Positions 24,335 to 31,939 of a stretch of DNA of 64,000 nt are shown in pieces. Origin of the DNA: Ruegeria sp. EL01 (GTDB lineage Bacteria > Pseudomonadota > Alphaproteobacteria > Rhodobacterales > Rhodobacteraceae); assembly GCF_900313035.1 (NCBI RefSeq), contig NZ_OMPS01000046.1:124001-188000 (forward strand), in the 5' to 3' direction. Numbering within the stretch: position 1 is the stretch's first letter; each line of letters opens with the position of its first letter. The position numbers and the translations under genes were made by a program. Below the pieces are notes generated by a model. It worked only from the letters and a program-made list of their open reading frames with translations. It ran no database searches and was not told where the DNA came from.

Positions 24335-26290
24335 ATGGTGACCAAACTATTGCTCTGTGATTGCGAAGGGACGCAATCAGTGGACGCTGACCATATCGGC
24401 CTGGCATGTGATGCCGCCTGTTCGAAGGTCCACACCGCATTATGCACCCGGGAAATGAACGTTGCTGCAGAGCTTATGAAAGATGGGGAGGCCGTGGTGA
24501 TCGCCTGCGGTCAGGAGCAAGACGTGTTTCGCGATCTCGCTAAGGATCTGGGTATCGACGCCCCAGCCTTTGTGGATCTGCGTGACCGCGCAGGGTGGTC
24601 GGAGCAGGGGCAGGACGCATCCGCGAAGATGGCCGCCCTGGCCGCCGAAGCACTTTTGCCGCAACCGATCACGCGAAGTGTAGATGTGATAAGCGAAGGT
24701 ACGTGTTGCATTGTCGGCTCCGGAGATGTGGCGTTTGATCTGGCCGAGCGGCTGTCTGCGACGCTGGCTGTCACGGTCGTGATTTCAGATGACTCCCAGC
24801 CGGTTTCACGCGCCTATGATGTGGTGCGCGGTCAGGTCCGGACGGTTCAGGGCGCATTGGGTGGCTTTTCGATCAACCTTGACGCGTTGCAACAGCTTGA
24901 GCCTGGCGGGCGCGGTACCTTCAGCTGGACCATACCTCGGGACGGTGCACGCTCGTCTTGTGATATCCTGATAGACATAGCCGGAGGAACGGCGTTTGTT
25001 TCGGCGCCGGCCAAACGCGAAGGCTATTTGCGTGCCGATCCTCGCGATGCGATTGCGGTTGAGCGTTTGGCGTTCGAAGCGGCGCAACTGGTCGGAACCT
25101 TTGAGAAACCCCTATATGTTCGCATGGAAGAAACCTTGTGCGCGCATTCCCGGGCCGAACAGGTCGCTTGCACGAACTGTCTGGATATCTGTCCTACTGG
25201 GGCCATAACACCCGCGGGCGAGCATGTCTCGATCGATCCAATGATTTGCGCCGGGTGCGGAGAGTGCGCAGCGGTTTGCCCTTCGACCGCAATCACATAC
25301 GAAGATCCGCCGGTGTCGGCACTGCTGTCACGGATGCACATTCTGGCACGCAGTTACCGTCGCGCAGGCGGTATCGCGCCGCGTTTGCTGGTGCACGATG
25401 CATATGGGGCCGAGAAGATCCGCCTGGCCGCCCGCTTTGGGCGGGGCTTGCCAGGAGATGTTATCCCCCTGGAGCTCTGTGTGATTTCAGGATTTGGCCA
25501 TGCCGAGATGCTGGCGGCATTGGCGCATGGGTTCGCGCGGGTCGATGTCCTATTGTCGCCGACAACCGAACGGGATGCGTTGGATCGAGAATTAGAGCTG
25601 GCGCAAACCATCGCCGGAGGTGCCGGATTGGGCCTGATTGATGAGGCCGACCCCGATGCCATGTCGGACTGTCTCTATGACCAAACGGTTCCGGCGCCGT
25701 TGGCCGACCCGGTGTTGCCGCTGGGCAATCGCAGACAGATCGCACGGCTTGCTGCTCAGGCATTGAACCCGCAGGTTGAGGCTCCGCTGCCACTGCCGAA
25801 AGATGCGCCATATGGGGCCGTTGCAGTAGATACTGATGCATGCACATTGTGCCTTAGCTGTGTGTCACTGTGCCCCTCAGGCGCGTTGATCGATAATCCG
25901 GACATGCCCCAGCTGAACTTTCAGCAAGACGCATGCCTGCAATGCGGGCTATGTCTAACGATCTGCCCCGAGACTGCCATAACTCTGGTCCCCCAATTCG
26001 ATCTGAGTGATGGGGCCCTGTCTCAGCAAGTGTTGAATGAAGAGGAACCATTTGCCTGTGTCGAATGTGGCGCTTTGTTTGGGGTCAAGTCGACGGTCGA
26101 ACGCATTATGGACAAGCTGTCAGGAACACATCCGATGTTTGCCACGTCCGAGCAGGCGCGCATGATCCAGATGTGCGATGATTGCAGGGTAAATGCGCAG
26201 TTTCAACATCAAGATAACCCGTTTCAGTCCAACCCAAAGCCACGCGTCGTCACAACGGACGATTATCTCTCAAAACGGAAAGATCACTGA
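24335..26290 (+). CDS. Polyferredoxin-like 4Fe-4S protein of the FDH locus
   Basis: 651-residue cytosolic protein. It opens with KLLLCDC and has a heterodisulfide-reductase/GltD-like N-terminal half. A ferredoxin pair follows (C279, C282, C286; C305, C308, C311, C315), then a central domain with GFGHAEMLAALAHGFARVDV. A second ferredoxin pair follows near 505-550 (CTLCLSCVSLCP, CLQCGLCLTICP), and a C-terminal CVECG and CDDC. ATG 24335 has GGGAGGG in front; the frame is open to 24290. It is probably an electron-transfer or assembly factor for formate dehydrogenase; the exact role is unknown. Confidence 0.8.
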   Translation: MVTKLLLCDCEGTQSVDADHIGLACDAACSKVHTALCTREMNVAAELMKDGEAVVIACGQEQDVFRDLAKDLGIDAPAFVDLRDRAGWSEQGQDASAKMAALAAEALLPQPITRSVDVISEGTCCIVGSGDVAFDLAERLSATLAVTVVISDDSQPVSRAYDVVRGQVRTVQGALGGFSINLDALQQLEPGGRGTFSWTIPRDGARSSCDILIDIAGGTAFVSAPAKREGYLRADPRDAIAVERLAFEAAQLVGTFEKPLYVRMEETLCAHSRAEQVACTNCLDICPTGAITPAGEHVSIDPMICAGCGECAAVCPSTAITYEDPPVSALLSRMHILARSYRRAGGIAPRLLVHDAYGAEKIRLAARFGRGLPGDVIPLELCVISGFGHAEMLAALAHGFARVDVLLSPTTERDALDRELELAQTIAGGAGLGLIDEADPDAMSDCLYDQTVPAPLADPVLPLGNRRQIARLAAQALNPQVEAPLPLPKDAPYGAVAVDTDACTLCLSCVSLCPSGALIDNPDMPQLNFQQDACLQCGLCLTICPETAITLVPQFDLSDGALSQQVLNEEEPFACVECGALFGVKSTVERIMDKLSGTHPMFATSEQARMIQMCDDCRVNAQFQHQDNPFQSNPKPRVVTTDDYLSKRKDH

Positions 26291-27012
26291 TGCTGCAAAG
26301 GCGCGCCCAGATCGGCTGCGCTGATGACCGAGACAAAGGCAAGGATCGCTTCAAGATCGTCCACCGACATTTCAACCGGATAAATGGGCGAGGGGCGTTC
26401 CGGGTCAAAAGGGGGGGTGATCCCGTCGATCTGCGTAAACGCCGGGTGAGGGTTCAACGCAAAGAATGCTTCAAAACGCTCAGTCCAGTCCGGCATAGAA
26501 CGCAACACAGCAAACGACGGGGTCGAACCCAGACCATTCATTCGGTTTTTGGGCCCGATCACATGGCATCGTCCGCAATGGGTCATCGACAGTTCTTCGC
26601 CCAGGACAGCGTCACCCTCCAGCGTCGCGGCTTCGTCGATCTTGGTGATTTCAAAACTTGCGCTGAAAGCAGAACCCTGAGGGGGCGCATAGCTTTCAAT
26701 CGTACGCTTGCCGATATCGGACAGCATCCAGTCGCGGAACCGCTGCTGACGGGAATCGTCGTCAATGGTCAGGTGATAGATGACCCCCTCGCGGGCAAAC
26801 ACCGGGTCTCCGGTTGGCGTGGCAGTAAGGGACATCGCCCCGGAGTCGTCCGAGATCACGCGTATGCCGGTCTTGAGAGAAAAGCGGGGCAGAATATGTT
26901 GCAACAGGCCAGAGTCGGAAACCTCGGCCGGGGCGGCGAGGCCAATTGCCTCTTGCGACCAAGAGGGGCTGGCGGTGAGCGTCAGGCTCAGGCACAAAAG
27001 GACAAAGCGCAT
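26284..27012 (-). CDS. Cytochrome c with a TupA-like N-terminal half
   Basis: 242-residue secreted protein. Signal peptide about 1-19. Residues 32-51 (SDSGLLQHILPRFSLKTGI) closely resemble TupA 38-54 (NSGLLDFILPGFEAETGI), and 91-108 (RFRDWMLSDIGKRTIESY) resemble the C-terminal RFVDWLIGPDGQAAIAAY of TupA. The middle of the binding protein is missing. A cytochrome c domain with CGRCH at 146-150 follows. ATG 27012 is chosen because it starts a proper signal peptide; the frame is open to 27360. The 3' end overlaps the polyferredoxin stop by 7 bases. A periplasmic electron acceptor for FDH is likely. Confidence 0.8.
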   Translation of the reverse strand: MRFVLLCLSLTLTASPSWSQEAIGLAAPAEVSDSGLLQHILPRFSLKTGIRVISDDSGAMSLTATPTGDPVFAREGVIYHLTIDDDSRQQRFRDWMLSDIGKRTIESYAPPQGSAFSASFEITKIDEAATLEGDAVLGEELSMTHCGRCHVIGPKNRMNGLGSTPSFAVLRSMPDWTERFEAFFALNPHPAFTQIDGITPPFDPERPSPIYPVEMSVDDLEAILAFVSVISAADLGAPLQHQ

Positions 27013-27120
27013 GACCAAGCCTAACGGGCCACGGGCAAATGCGTCAAATGAACGGATAAAGACGGAGACACATGCAATGAAAAGCAACCACGCGGTGGCG
27101 CAGTTCAAAGGGGTTAAGGC

Positions 27121-28182
27121 ATGAGTGTCCGCGATGCGGTTCTGGCGAACCTCAAAAAGATCACCGACCCGGTATCCGGTCAGGATATCGTCAGCGCTGG
27201 CGTGGTGCGTGCGCTGAATGTTGAAGGCGATACTGTCCGCTTTGTGCTTGAGGTCGATCCCAAGCAGGCTGAACGGATGGAGCCTATACGTGCTGCCGCT
27301 GAACAGGCCGCACAGATGGTTGAGGGTGTTGGCAGCGTATCGGCGATGATGACCGCGCATTCGGACAAGGCACCGCCCGAGCTGAAACCCAAGCCACGAC
27401 CATCAGAAACCGGTCCGCAAGCGGTACCCGGCGTAGATCGGATCATTGCCGTGGCCTCGGGCAAGGGTGGTGTGGGCAAGTCGACTGTCTCGGCCAACCT
27501 CGCTTGTGCACTGGCCGCAGAAGGGCGTCGTGTCGGTCTGTTGGACGCTGACGTGTATGGCCCGTCGCAACCCCGGATGTTGGGGGTTTCTGGTCGTCCT
27601 GCCAGCCCGGATGGCAAGACAATCCTGCCGCTGCGCAATCATGGCGTTACGATGATGTCGATGGGGCTGATGACCAACGAAGGGCAGGCCGTTGTCTGGC
27701 GGGGACCTATGTTGATGGGCGCGTTGCAACAAATGATGAGCCAGGTCCAGTGGGGCGCATTGGACGTTCTGATCGTGGATCTGCCGCCCGGAACCGGCGA
27801 CGTGCAACTGACGCTAAGCCAAAAGTTCAAAGTGGATGGTGCCATTGTGGTCTCGACACCGCAGGACGTGGCGCTGATTGATGCCCGCAAGGGGATCGAC
27901 ATGTTCAACCAGCTCAAGACACCGATCGTTGGGATGATCGAGAACATGTCCACTCATATTTGTTCGAATTGCGGGCACGAAGAACATGTGTTCGGCCATG
28001 GCGGCGTTGCATCAGAGGCCGAAAAGCTGGGCGTTCCGTTATTGGGAGAGATCCCGCTGCATCTGGATATCCGTGTCGCCGCGGACGGAGGCGCGCCAAT
28101 TGTGATCAGCAAGCCCGACAGCCAACAGGCCGAAGCGTTCCGCAAGATTGCGCGCGACCTGATCACAAAAGGCGTTGCATGA
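27121..28182 (+). CDS. mrp: Mrp/NBP35-type Fe-S carrier ATPase
   Basis: 353-residue P-loop ATPase. N-terminal MIP18/DUF59 domain (1-90), then Walker A with the deviant motif ASGKGGVGKST (about 117-127), switch LDADVYGPSQPRM, Walker B DVLIVDLPPGTGD, and the CxxC C-S-N-C near 280 that holds a bridging Fe-S cluster. It delivers Fe-S clusters to apo-proteins. It is translationally coupled (ATGA) to the ligase-like gene downstream. Its location fits assembly of the many clusters of the FDH system, though Mrp proteins are usually housekeeping. Confidence 0.9.
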   Translation: MSVRDAVLANLKKITDPVSGQDIVSAGVVRALNVEGDTVRFVLEVDPKQAERMEPIRAAAEQAAQMVEGVGSVSAMMTAHSDKAPPELKPKPRPSETGPQAVPGVDRIIAVASGKGGVGKSTVSANLACALAAEGRRVGLLDADVYGPSQPRMLGVSGRPASPDGKTILPLRNHGVTMMSMGLMTNEGQAVVWRGPMLMGALQQMMSQVQWGALDVLIVDLPPGTGDVQLTLSQKFKVDGAIVVSTPQDVALIDARKGIDMFNQLKTPIVGMIENMSTHICSNCGHEEHVFGHGGVASEAEKLGVPLLGEIPLHLDIRVAADGGAPIVISKPDSQQAEAFRKIARDLITKGVA

Positions 28183-28874
28183 GCGAGCTCGTCTTCCCAC
28201 CGCTGCTATCAGGCCACCCTGTGCAGGGAGGGGAAGACCCCTTTGAGCGCGCGCAGTCGATGGCCGCACTTGGATGTGATGCGGGGGCCGTTGTTTACAA
28301 CATCCAGGCAGACAGGCTGCGTGTAGCCATCGTATTCGCCCCTGAGGTTTCGTTGCAGGATGCGATGGCGATGATGCCCCTGTGCGCAGTCGGGTTTCAG
28401 AACGCGCTGGGCGCTTTGGCCCCGCCCGAAGTTGCGGTGCATCTTGGGTGGGACGGGCTAATCTGTGTGAATGGTGCCAAATGTGGACAGTTCGATGTTG
28501 CGGCGTCCACCGTCGAGCCGGCGGCTGTTCCCGACTGGCTTGTTGTGGGGTGGGAGTTGGCCTTGTTGCAGACCAGTGATGCCCCGGGAGATACACCGGA
28601 TGTCACGGCGCTTTATGACGAGGGCTGCGCCGATGTGTCGGCCTCGCAGCTGGTCGAAAGCTGGTCACGCCATATGCTGACCTGGCTCAACCGATGGCAA
28701 CAGGATGGCAATGCACCTTTGCACAGCGAATGGTTGGGATTGTTGCAAGGGGTCGGAGAGCCGTTGGGAGAAGAAGGTATCTTTCTAGGCACGAACGAGC
28801 GGTTTGGAATGCTCATCCGGAAGGGAACAGACACGCATCTGCGCCCTCTCACGCAATTGCTGGAGACTGACTGA
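28179..28874 (+). CDS. Biotin/lipoate protein ligase-like protein
   Basis: 231-residue protein of the BPL/LplA/LipB fold (PF16917 type) with a C-terminal DUF4444-like extension (EWLGLLQGVGEPLGEEGIFLGTNERFGMLIR). The counterpart of the WPND-x5-K catalytic stretch of biotin ligases is degenerate (HLGWDGLICVNGAKCGQ), keeping one lysine. The ATG overlaps the mrp stop (ATGA), and its own stop overlaps the next ATG. It is not the usual LipB or BirA. Substrate and acceptor are unknown; its steady place in this cluster suggests an FDH-related modification or a scaffolding role. Confidence 0.75.
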   Translation: MSELVFPPLLSGHPVQGGEDPFERAQSMAALGCDAGAVVYNIQADRLRVAIVFAPEVSLQDAMAMMPLCAVGFQNALGALAPPEVAVHLGWDGLICVNGAKCGQFDVAASTVEPAAVPDWLVVGWELALLQTSDAPGDTPDVTALYDEGCADVSASQLVESWSRHMLTWLNRWQQDGNAPLHSEWLGLLQGVGEPLGEEGIFLGTNERFGMLIRKGTDTHLRPLTQLLETD

Positions 28875-29353
28875 TGAAATTGGCCCGTGCTATTCACTTT
28901 GACGAAAGTGACATGAACGTCTTTCACTCTCCGGCACGCACGGGTGAATGGTGTATCTCGGGCGGGTTCGAGTTTTCCAACTGGGGACCGGGGGATCTGG
29001 AAGGCAAGCCTCGTCAGGCTTTTGCAAACGGCTGGTTGGGGTTGGACACATTCGGGCGCGTTACGTTCGTGGCTGTGACACAGATTGAACCAGCCGAAAT
29101 CGAACTGGCAAAACAGAACCTGGCCGAGCATTTTGTGCAATTCTACGGAGCACCTTCTGCCGAGGCCGCAATGGGCGTCGCACAAGCTGAAATTGACCAT
29201 ATGTCAGAGCTTTGCGATGACCACGATCCAAACACGTTGCTGACAGTTGCCCGTGAGTTGACGGACACAGGTGTACGCGAAGCGTTTCGCGTGATCACCC
29301 CGCAAGAGGCCGAACTCGACGCACTGGCCGTGCACGGCTCACTGGACGATTAG
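28874..29353 (+). CDS. DUF6505-like protein
   Basis: 159-residue soluble protein beginning KLARAIHFDESDMNVF, with a conserved tryptophan/glycine core (WCISGGFEFSNW, NGWLGL, FGRVTFVAV). I recognise it as DUF6505-like from memory, without a known function. It is coupled to the ligase-like gene (stop and start share a base) and is the last gene of the mrp operon. It contains no metal-binding cysteine pattern. Its stop overlaps that of the convergent flavin reductase gene by four bases. Confidence 0.65.
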   Translation: MKLARAIHFDESDMNVFHSPARTGEWCISGGFEFSNWGPGDLEGKPRQAFANGWLGLDTFGRVTFVAVTQIEPAEIELAKQNLAEHFVQFYGAPSAEAAMGVAQAEIDHMSELCDDHDPNTLLTVARELTDTGVREAFRVITPQEAELDALAVHGSLDD

Positions 29354-29850
29354 ATCAAGTCGACAAAGCCGCCGAACTGGCCGCGTTTGAAGATCAAACC
29401 TTTGCCGGTGCGGTGCATCACTTGATCTACATGACCCACTACAATCAAGTGGTCTCCCGCCTCGTGACGAGCGTGGATATGGCAATCAAACCGCGCCAGG
29501 CAATTGGTCAGTTGCGGGCGTCCGGCCTCATCCGTGCTCCATTCGGCGTGCGAGAAATCTGTTCCATCGCGGGCGAATTTCAACGCCCGCTCCTGTTGGT
29601 CCTGCGCCATGACATGAATGGAATAGTGTTGGCACTTACTGAACGCATCAAAGCGGTTGGAGTCTTTGGCGAGACACCACAGGACCAAAGGCGGATCAAG
29701 CGACACCGACGAAAATGAATTTGCTGTAATCGCGCGCGGGCCGTTTCCGGTATCTGTCGTGATGACGGTCACGCCTGTGCCGAAACATCCCAATGCCTCG
29801 CGGAACGCGCTGCTTTGATCCGGGCCGGGTGAGAAGGTTCTTTCGGTCAT
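29350..29850 (-). CDS. Flavin reductase-like (FMN-binding split barrel) protein
   Basis: 166-residue protein with the flavin_reduct domain: FREALGCFGTGVTVITT, ANSFSSVSLDPPLVLWCL and NRFDAFSKCQHYSIHVM are typical. It would reduce FMN/FAD with NAD(P)H, usually for a partner monooxygenase. No monooxygenase is in the window, so the partner is unknown. ATG 29850 is preferred because the protein then starts like its relatives; an in-frame ATG lies at 29886. It may be co-transcribed with the exonuclease gene 89 bases upstream. Confidence 0.85.
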   Translation of the reverse strand: MTERTFSPGPDQSSAFREALGCFGTGVTVITTDTGNGPRAITANSFSSVSLDPPLVLWCLAKDSNRFDAFSKCQHYSIHVMAQDQQERALKFARDGTDFSHAEWSTDEAGRPQLTNCLARFDCHIHARHEAGDHLIVVGHVDQVMHRTGKGLIFKRGQFGGFVDLI

Positions 29851-29939
29851 GACGCGCTCGTTCTGTGCTCGCGCATCAGGTGCCATGACCCGAAGAGATT
29901 GTCCATGGAAAGCTGAGCGCGCGCCAAAGGTTTCGCGGG

Positions 29940-31352
29940 TCAGTTCAGGTCTTCCAGCAACCGCCCGTGCTTGCGTGTCTCAGCAAGGACCGCACCAAAC
30001 GTGGTTATGCCGCGGGCTTGCAGCATGGGCAGCATCTTGACCAGGGCTTCGGCCGTCGCAAAGGCATCCCCCAATGCCGTGTGACGCAGTGCGTCAGGGA
30101 TCGTGATGTCCAGTCGTTCACATAATGCATCCAGCGTATGCGTATCGCTGGCACCGAACAAAACTGCCGATAGCAAGACTGTATCCAGAATGGGGTGGTC
30201 CCATTCGACGCCCATGTCATTGGCGTGCCGCCGCAGAAAGGCCATGTCAAACGGCGCATTATGCGCGACGATAACAGCGTCGCGCGCGAATCGATGAAAC
30301 ACCTTTCCGGCTTGGGCAATACCCGGTGCGTCCTTCACCATTCGATCATTGATTTTATGGACTTTGCTCGAGGCTGCGGGGATCGGAATGCCCGGGTTCA
30401 CCAGCATATTCAACTGCTCGCAATCGACAATCCGGCCTTTGACGACCCGCACCGCGCCGATTTGGACGATTTCGTCTTTATGCGGCAGCAATCCGGTGGT
30501 TTCGGTGTCGAAGACAACAAAACAAAGATCGGATAAGGCACGGTTTTCCAACGCGTCTTCTGCTGCCGCGTGCAGCAGATCAAAATCATATACCAGCGGA
30601 CGTGCGGCGTCGGGCGAGATGCGCGTGGTGCTGTCTTCGAAAATCAACATGTATCCCGGCGCATCGCCCAGCGGTTTCATCCGTGCCAAATAGCTTTGGT
30701 TTTCATCAATGCTGATAAGCGAGCATTCCACGTCCATCCCGGTTTTTACCAGTTTGGAATAGGCGTCCTCTAAAGGTCCCGGTTTGAGGTACTCAAACAG
30801 CGACGCATTCAGGCGCGGGTGGCAAATTTGAGCCAACACTTCAGCCGCCTGCGCGTCATACAGGACGATCTTATGGGTTGGGCTGGCCAGCAACATCGCC
30901 ACGGGGATCTCGGTCAAAAGGGCGGTCAATCGTTGCTTTTCTGCCGCCAAATGGGCGGTTTCAGCCGCGACCGCCTCGGCAATGTTCAGGGTCTTGTCAG
31001 AAAGTTGATCCGCCAGACCAGCCGCGGCGGGGGCAAGATCGCCCAGATACCTGGTGGCTTGCAGGTCCATATCGGTACTGACCCCAGCATGCGCCCGGGC
31101 GCGCAGCTCGGCAGAAAGCCGTTCAATAGGCTTGGCAATGTTGTCGTCAAACATAAGCCAAACCCCGGCAACCATCGCGAGCATTCCGAACCCGATCAGA
31201 ATCTCCGCAAACACAAAGGCGGTCAGCAGTTCAGGATTGTCTAATCGGGCATAGCTGACCCAAAGCGCGACGGAACTGACGGCCAACCCGCCCAGGGCGA
31301 GCAAGCAGAAGAACAGGAAAATTCTGATCCGTAGGTTCAGACGGGTCAGCAT
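29940..31352 (-). CDS. Membrane sensor with DEDDh exonuclease output domain
   Basis: 470-residue protein. Two transmembrane spans (about 10-32 and 46-67) lead into a HAMP-like linker (64-115), a coiled stretch, a PAS-like domain (about 143-240), and a DnaQ-type 3'-5' exonuclease domain (275-440). All DEDDh residues are present: D282 and E284 in DTETTG, D369 in HNAPFD, H424 and D429 in HTALGD. The layout is that of a sensor kinase whose catalytic part has been replaced by a nuclease. ATG 31352 overlaps the region just after the upstream stop; the ORF is open to 31409. It follows the DUF294/CBS gene and ActP. The substrate (DNA, RNA or a small nucleotide) is unknown. Confidence 0.82.
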   Translation of the reverse strand: MLTRLNLRIRIFLFFCLLALGGLAVSSVALWVSYARLDNPELLTAFVFAEILIGFGMLAMVAGVWLMFDDNIAKPIERLSAELRARAHAGVSTDMDLQATRYLGDLAPAAAGLADQLSDKTLNIAEAVAAETAHLAAEKQRLTALLTEIPVAMLLASPTHKIVLYDAQAAEVLAQICHPRLNASLFEYLKPGPLEDAYSKLVKTGMDVECSLISIDENQSYLARMKPLGDAPGYMLIFEDSTTRISPDAARPLVYDFDLLHAAAEDALENRALSDLCFVVFDTETTGLLPHKDEIVQIGAVRVVKGRIVDCEQLNMLVNPGIPIPAASSKVHKINDRMVKDAPGIAQAGKVFHRFARDAVIVAHNAPFDMAFLRRHANDMGVEWDHPILDTVLLSAVLFGASDTHTLDALCERLDITIPDALRHTALGDAFATAEALVKMLPMLQARGITTFGAVLAETRKHGRLLEDLN

Positions 31353-31354
31353 GA

Positions 31355-31873
31355 TTACACTCCGCAGGTGGCCTCGATGATGGGGTCGCGTGATCCGGCT
31401 GTGAACCAATCTGCGTTCAACAAACGACCATCATCGGCGAATTCGGCTCCATCCGCGAGGTTGGCGCGGCGGTTCTCAGCACAGTTTACGGCCACCGGCA
31501 TTTTTGAGACCGGAGCCCAGCGACCAAAGAAATACAGATCGACCAGGCGTTGGTCCGGGACTTGATCATTGGTGCGCACAGACACCGTGTCTATGGCGGC
31601 AAAACGATCCACGAAGGGCACCGCGTAGGTCCACGGACGATAGAAGGCGCGGCTTTCGACTTCTTGAATGATCGCCAATTCTTCGGGCAGGTTTTCTAGC
31701 TGTCGGTTGTACCACGAGTATTCGCTGGCGACTGTAACACCGATCATGCCAACACCTGCCGCAACCGGTGCCGCCCAGCGGGGCAGGCGGCCGCCGCTGA
31801 ATTTGTTCAGCGCCATCACAACGCCCGCAAACGCAATGCCCGCAAAGACTGTGCCGATCAATTCCAGAAACAT
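31355..31873 (-). CDS. Unknown membrane protein between the DUF294 and exonuclease genes
   Basis: 172-residue protein with two N-terminal hydrophobic spans (about 3-21 and 34-50) and a periplasmic-looking domain containing two cysteines in the C-terminal half (C-A-E-N and the final ATCGV). I do not recognise the family. It has a good ribosome site (GGAGAG) and its stop nearly touches the exonuclease start, so it is probably translated with that gene. It could be a partner or ligand-binding companion of the membrane exonuclease. Confidence 0.75.
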   Translation of the reverse strand: MFLELIGTVFAGIAFAGVVMALNKFSGGRLPRWAAPVAAGVGMIGVTVASEYSWYNRQLENLPEELAIIQEVESRAFYRPWTYAVPFVDRFAAIDTVSVRTNDQVPDQRLVDLYFFGRWAPVSKMPVAVNCAENRRANLADGAEFADDGRLLNADWFTAGSRDPIIEATCGV

Positions 31874-31939
31874 TTCGTCTCTCCGTTCTACGGGCTATGC
31901 CGCCCGCTGTGTTCTGAACCTCAGCCAATCGCCATGCGA

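Noticed and set aside
27013-27360. N-terminal extension of the TupA-like cytochrome
   Set aside because: It overlaps the divergent mrp gene and would bury the signal peptide; ATG 27012 is consistent with export.
29350-29850. RutF flavin reductase of a Rut pyrimidine pathway
   Set aside because: It is about 17 kb from the pyrimidine genes, no rutA-like monooxygenase is present, and the pathway here is reductive.
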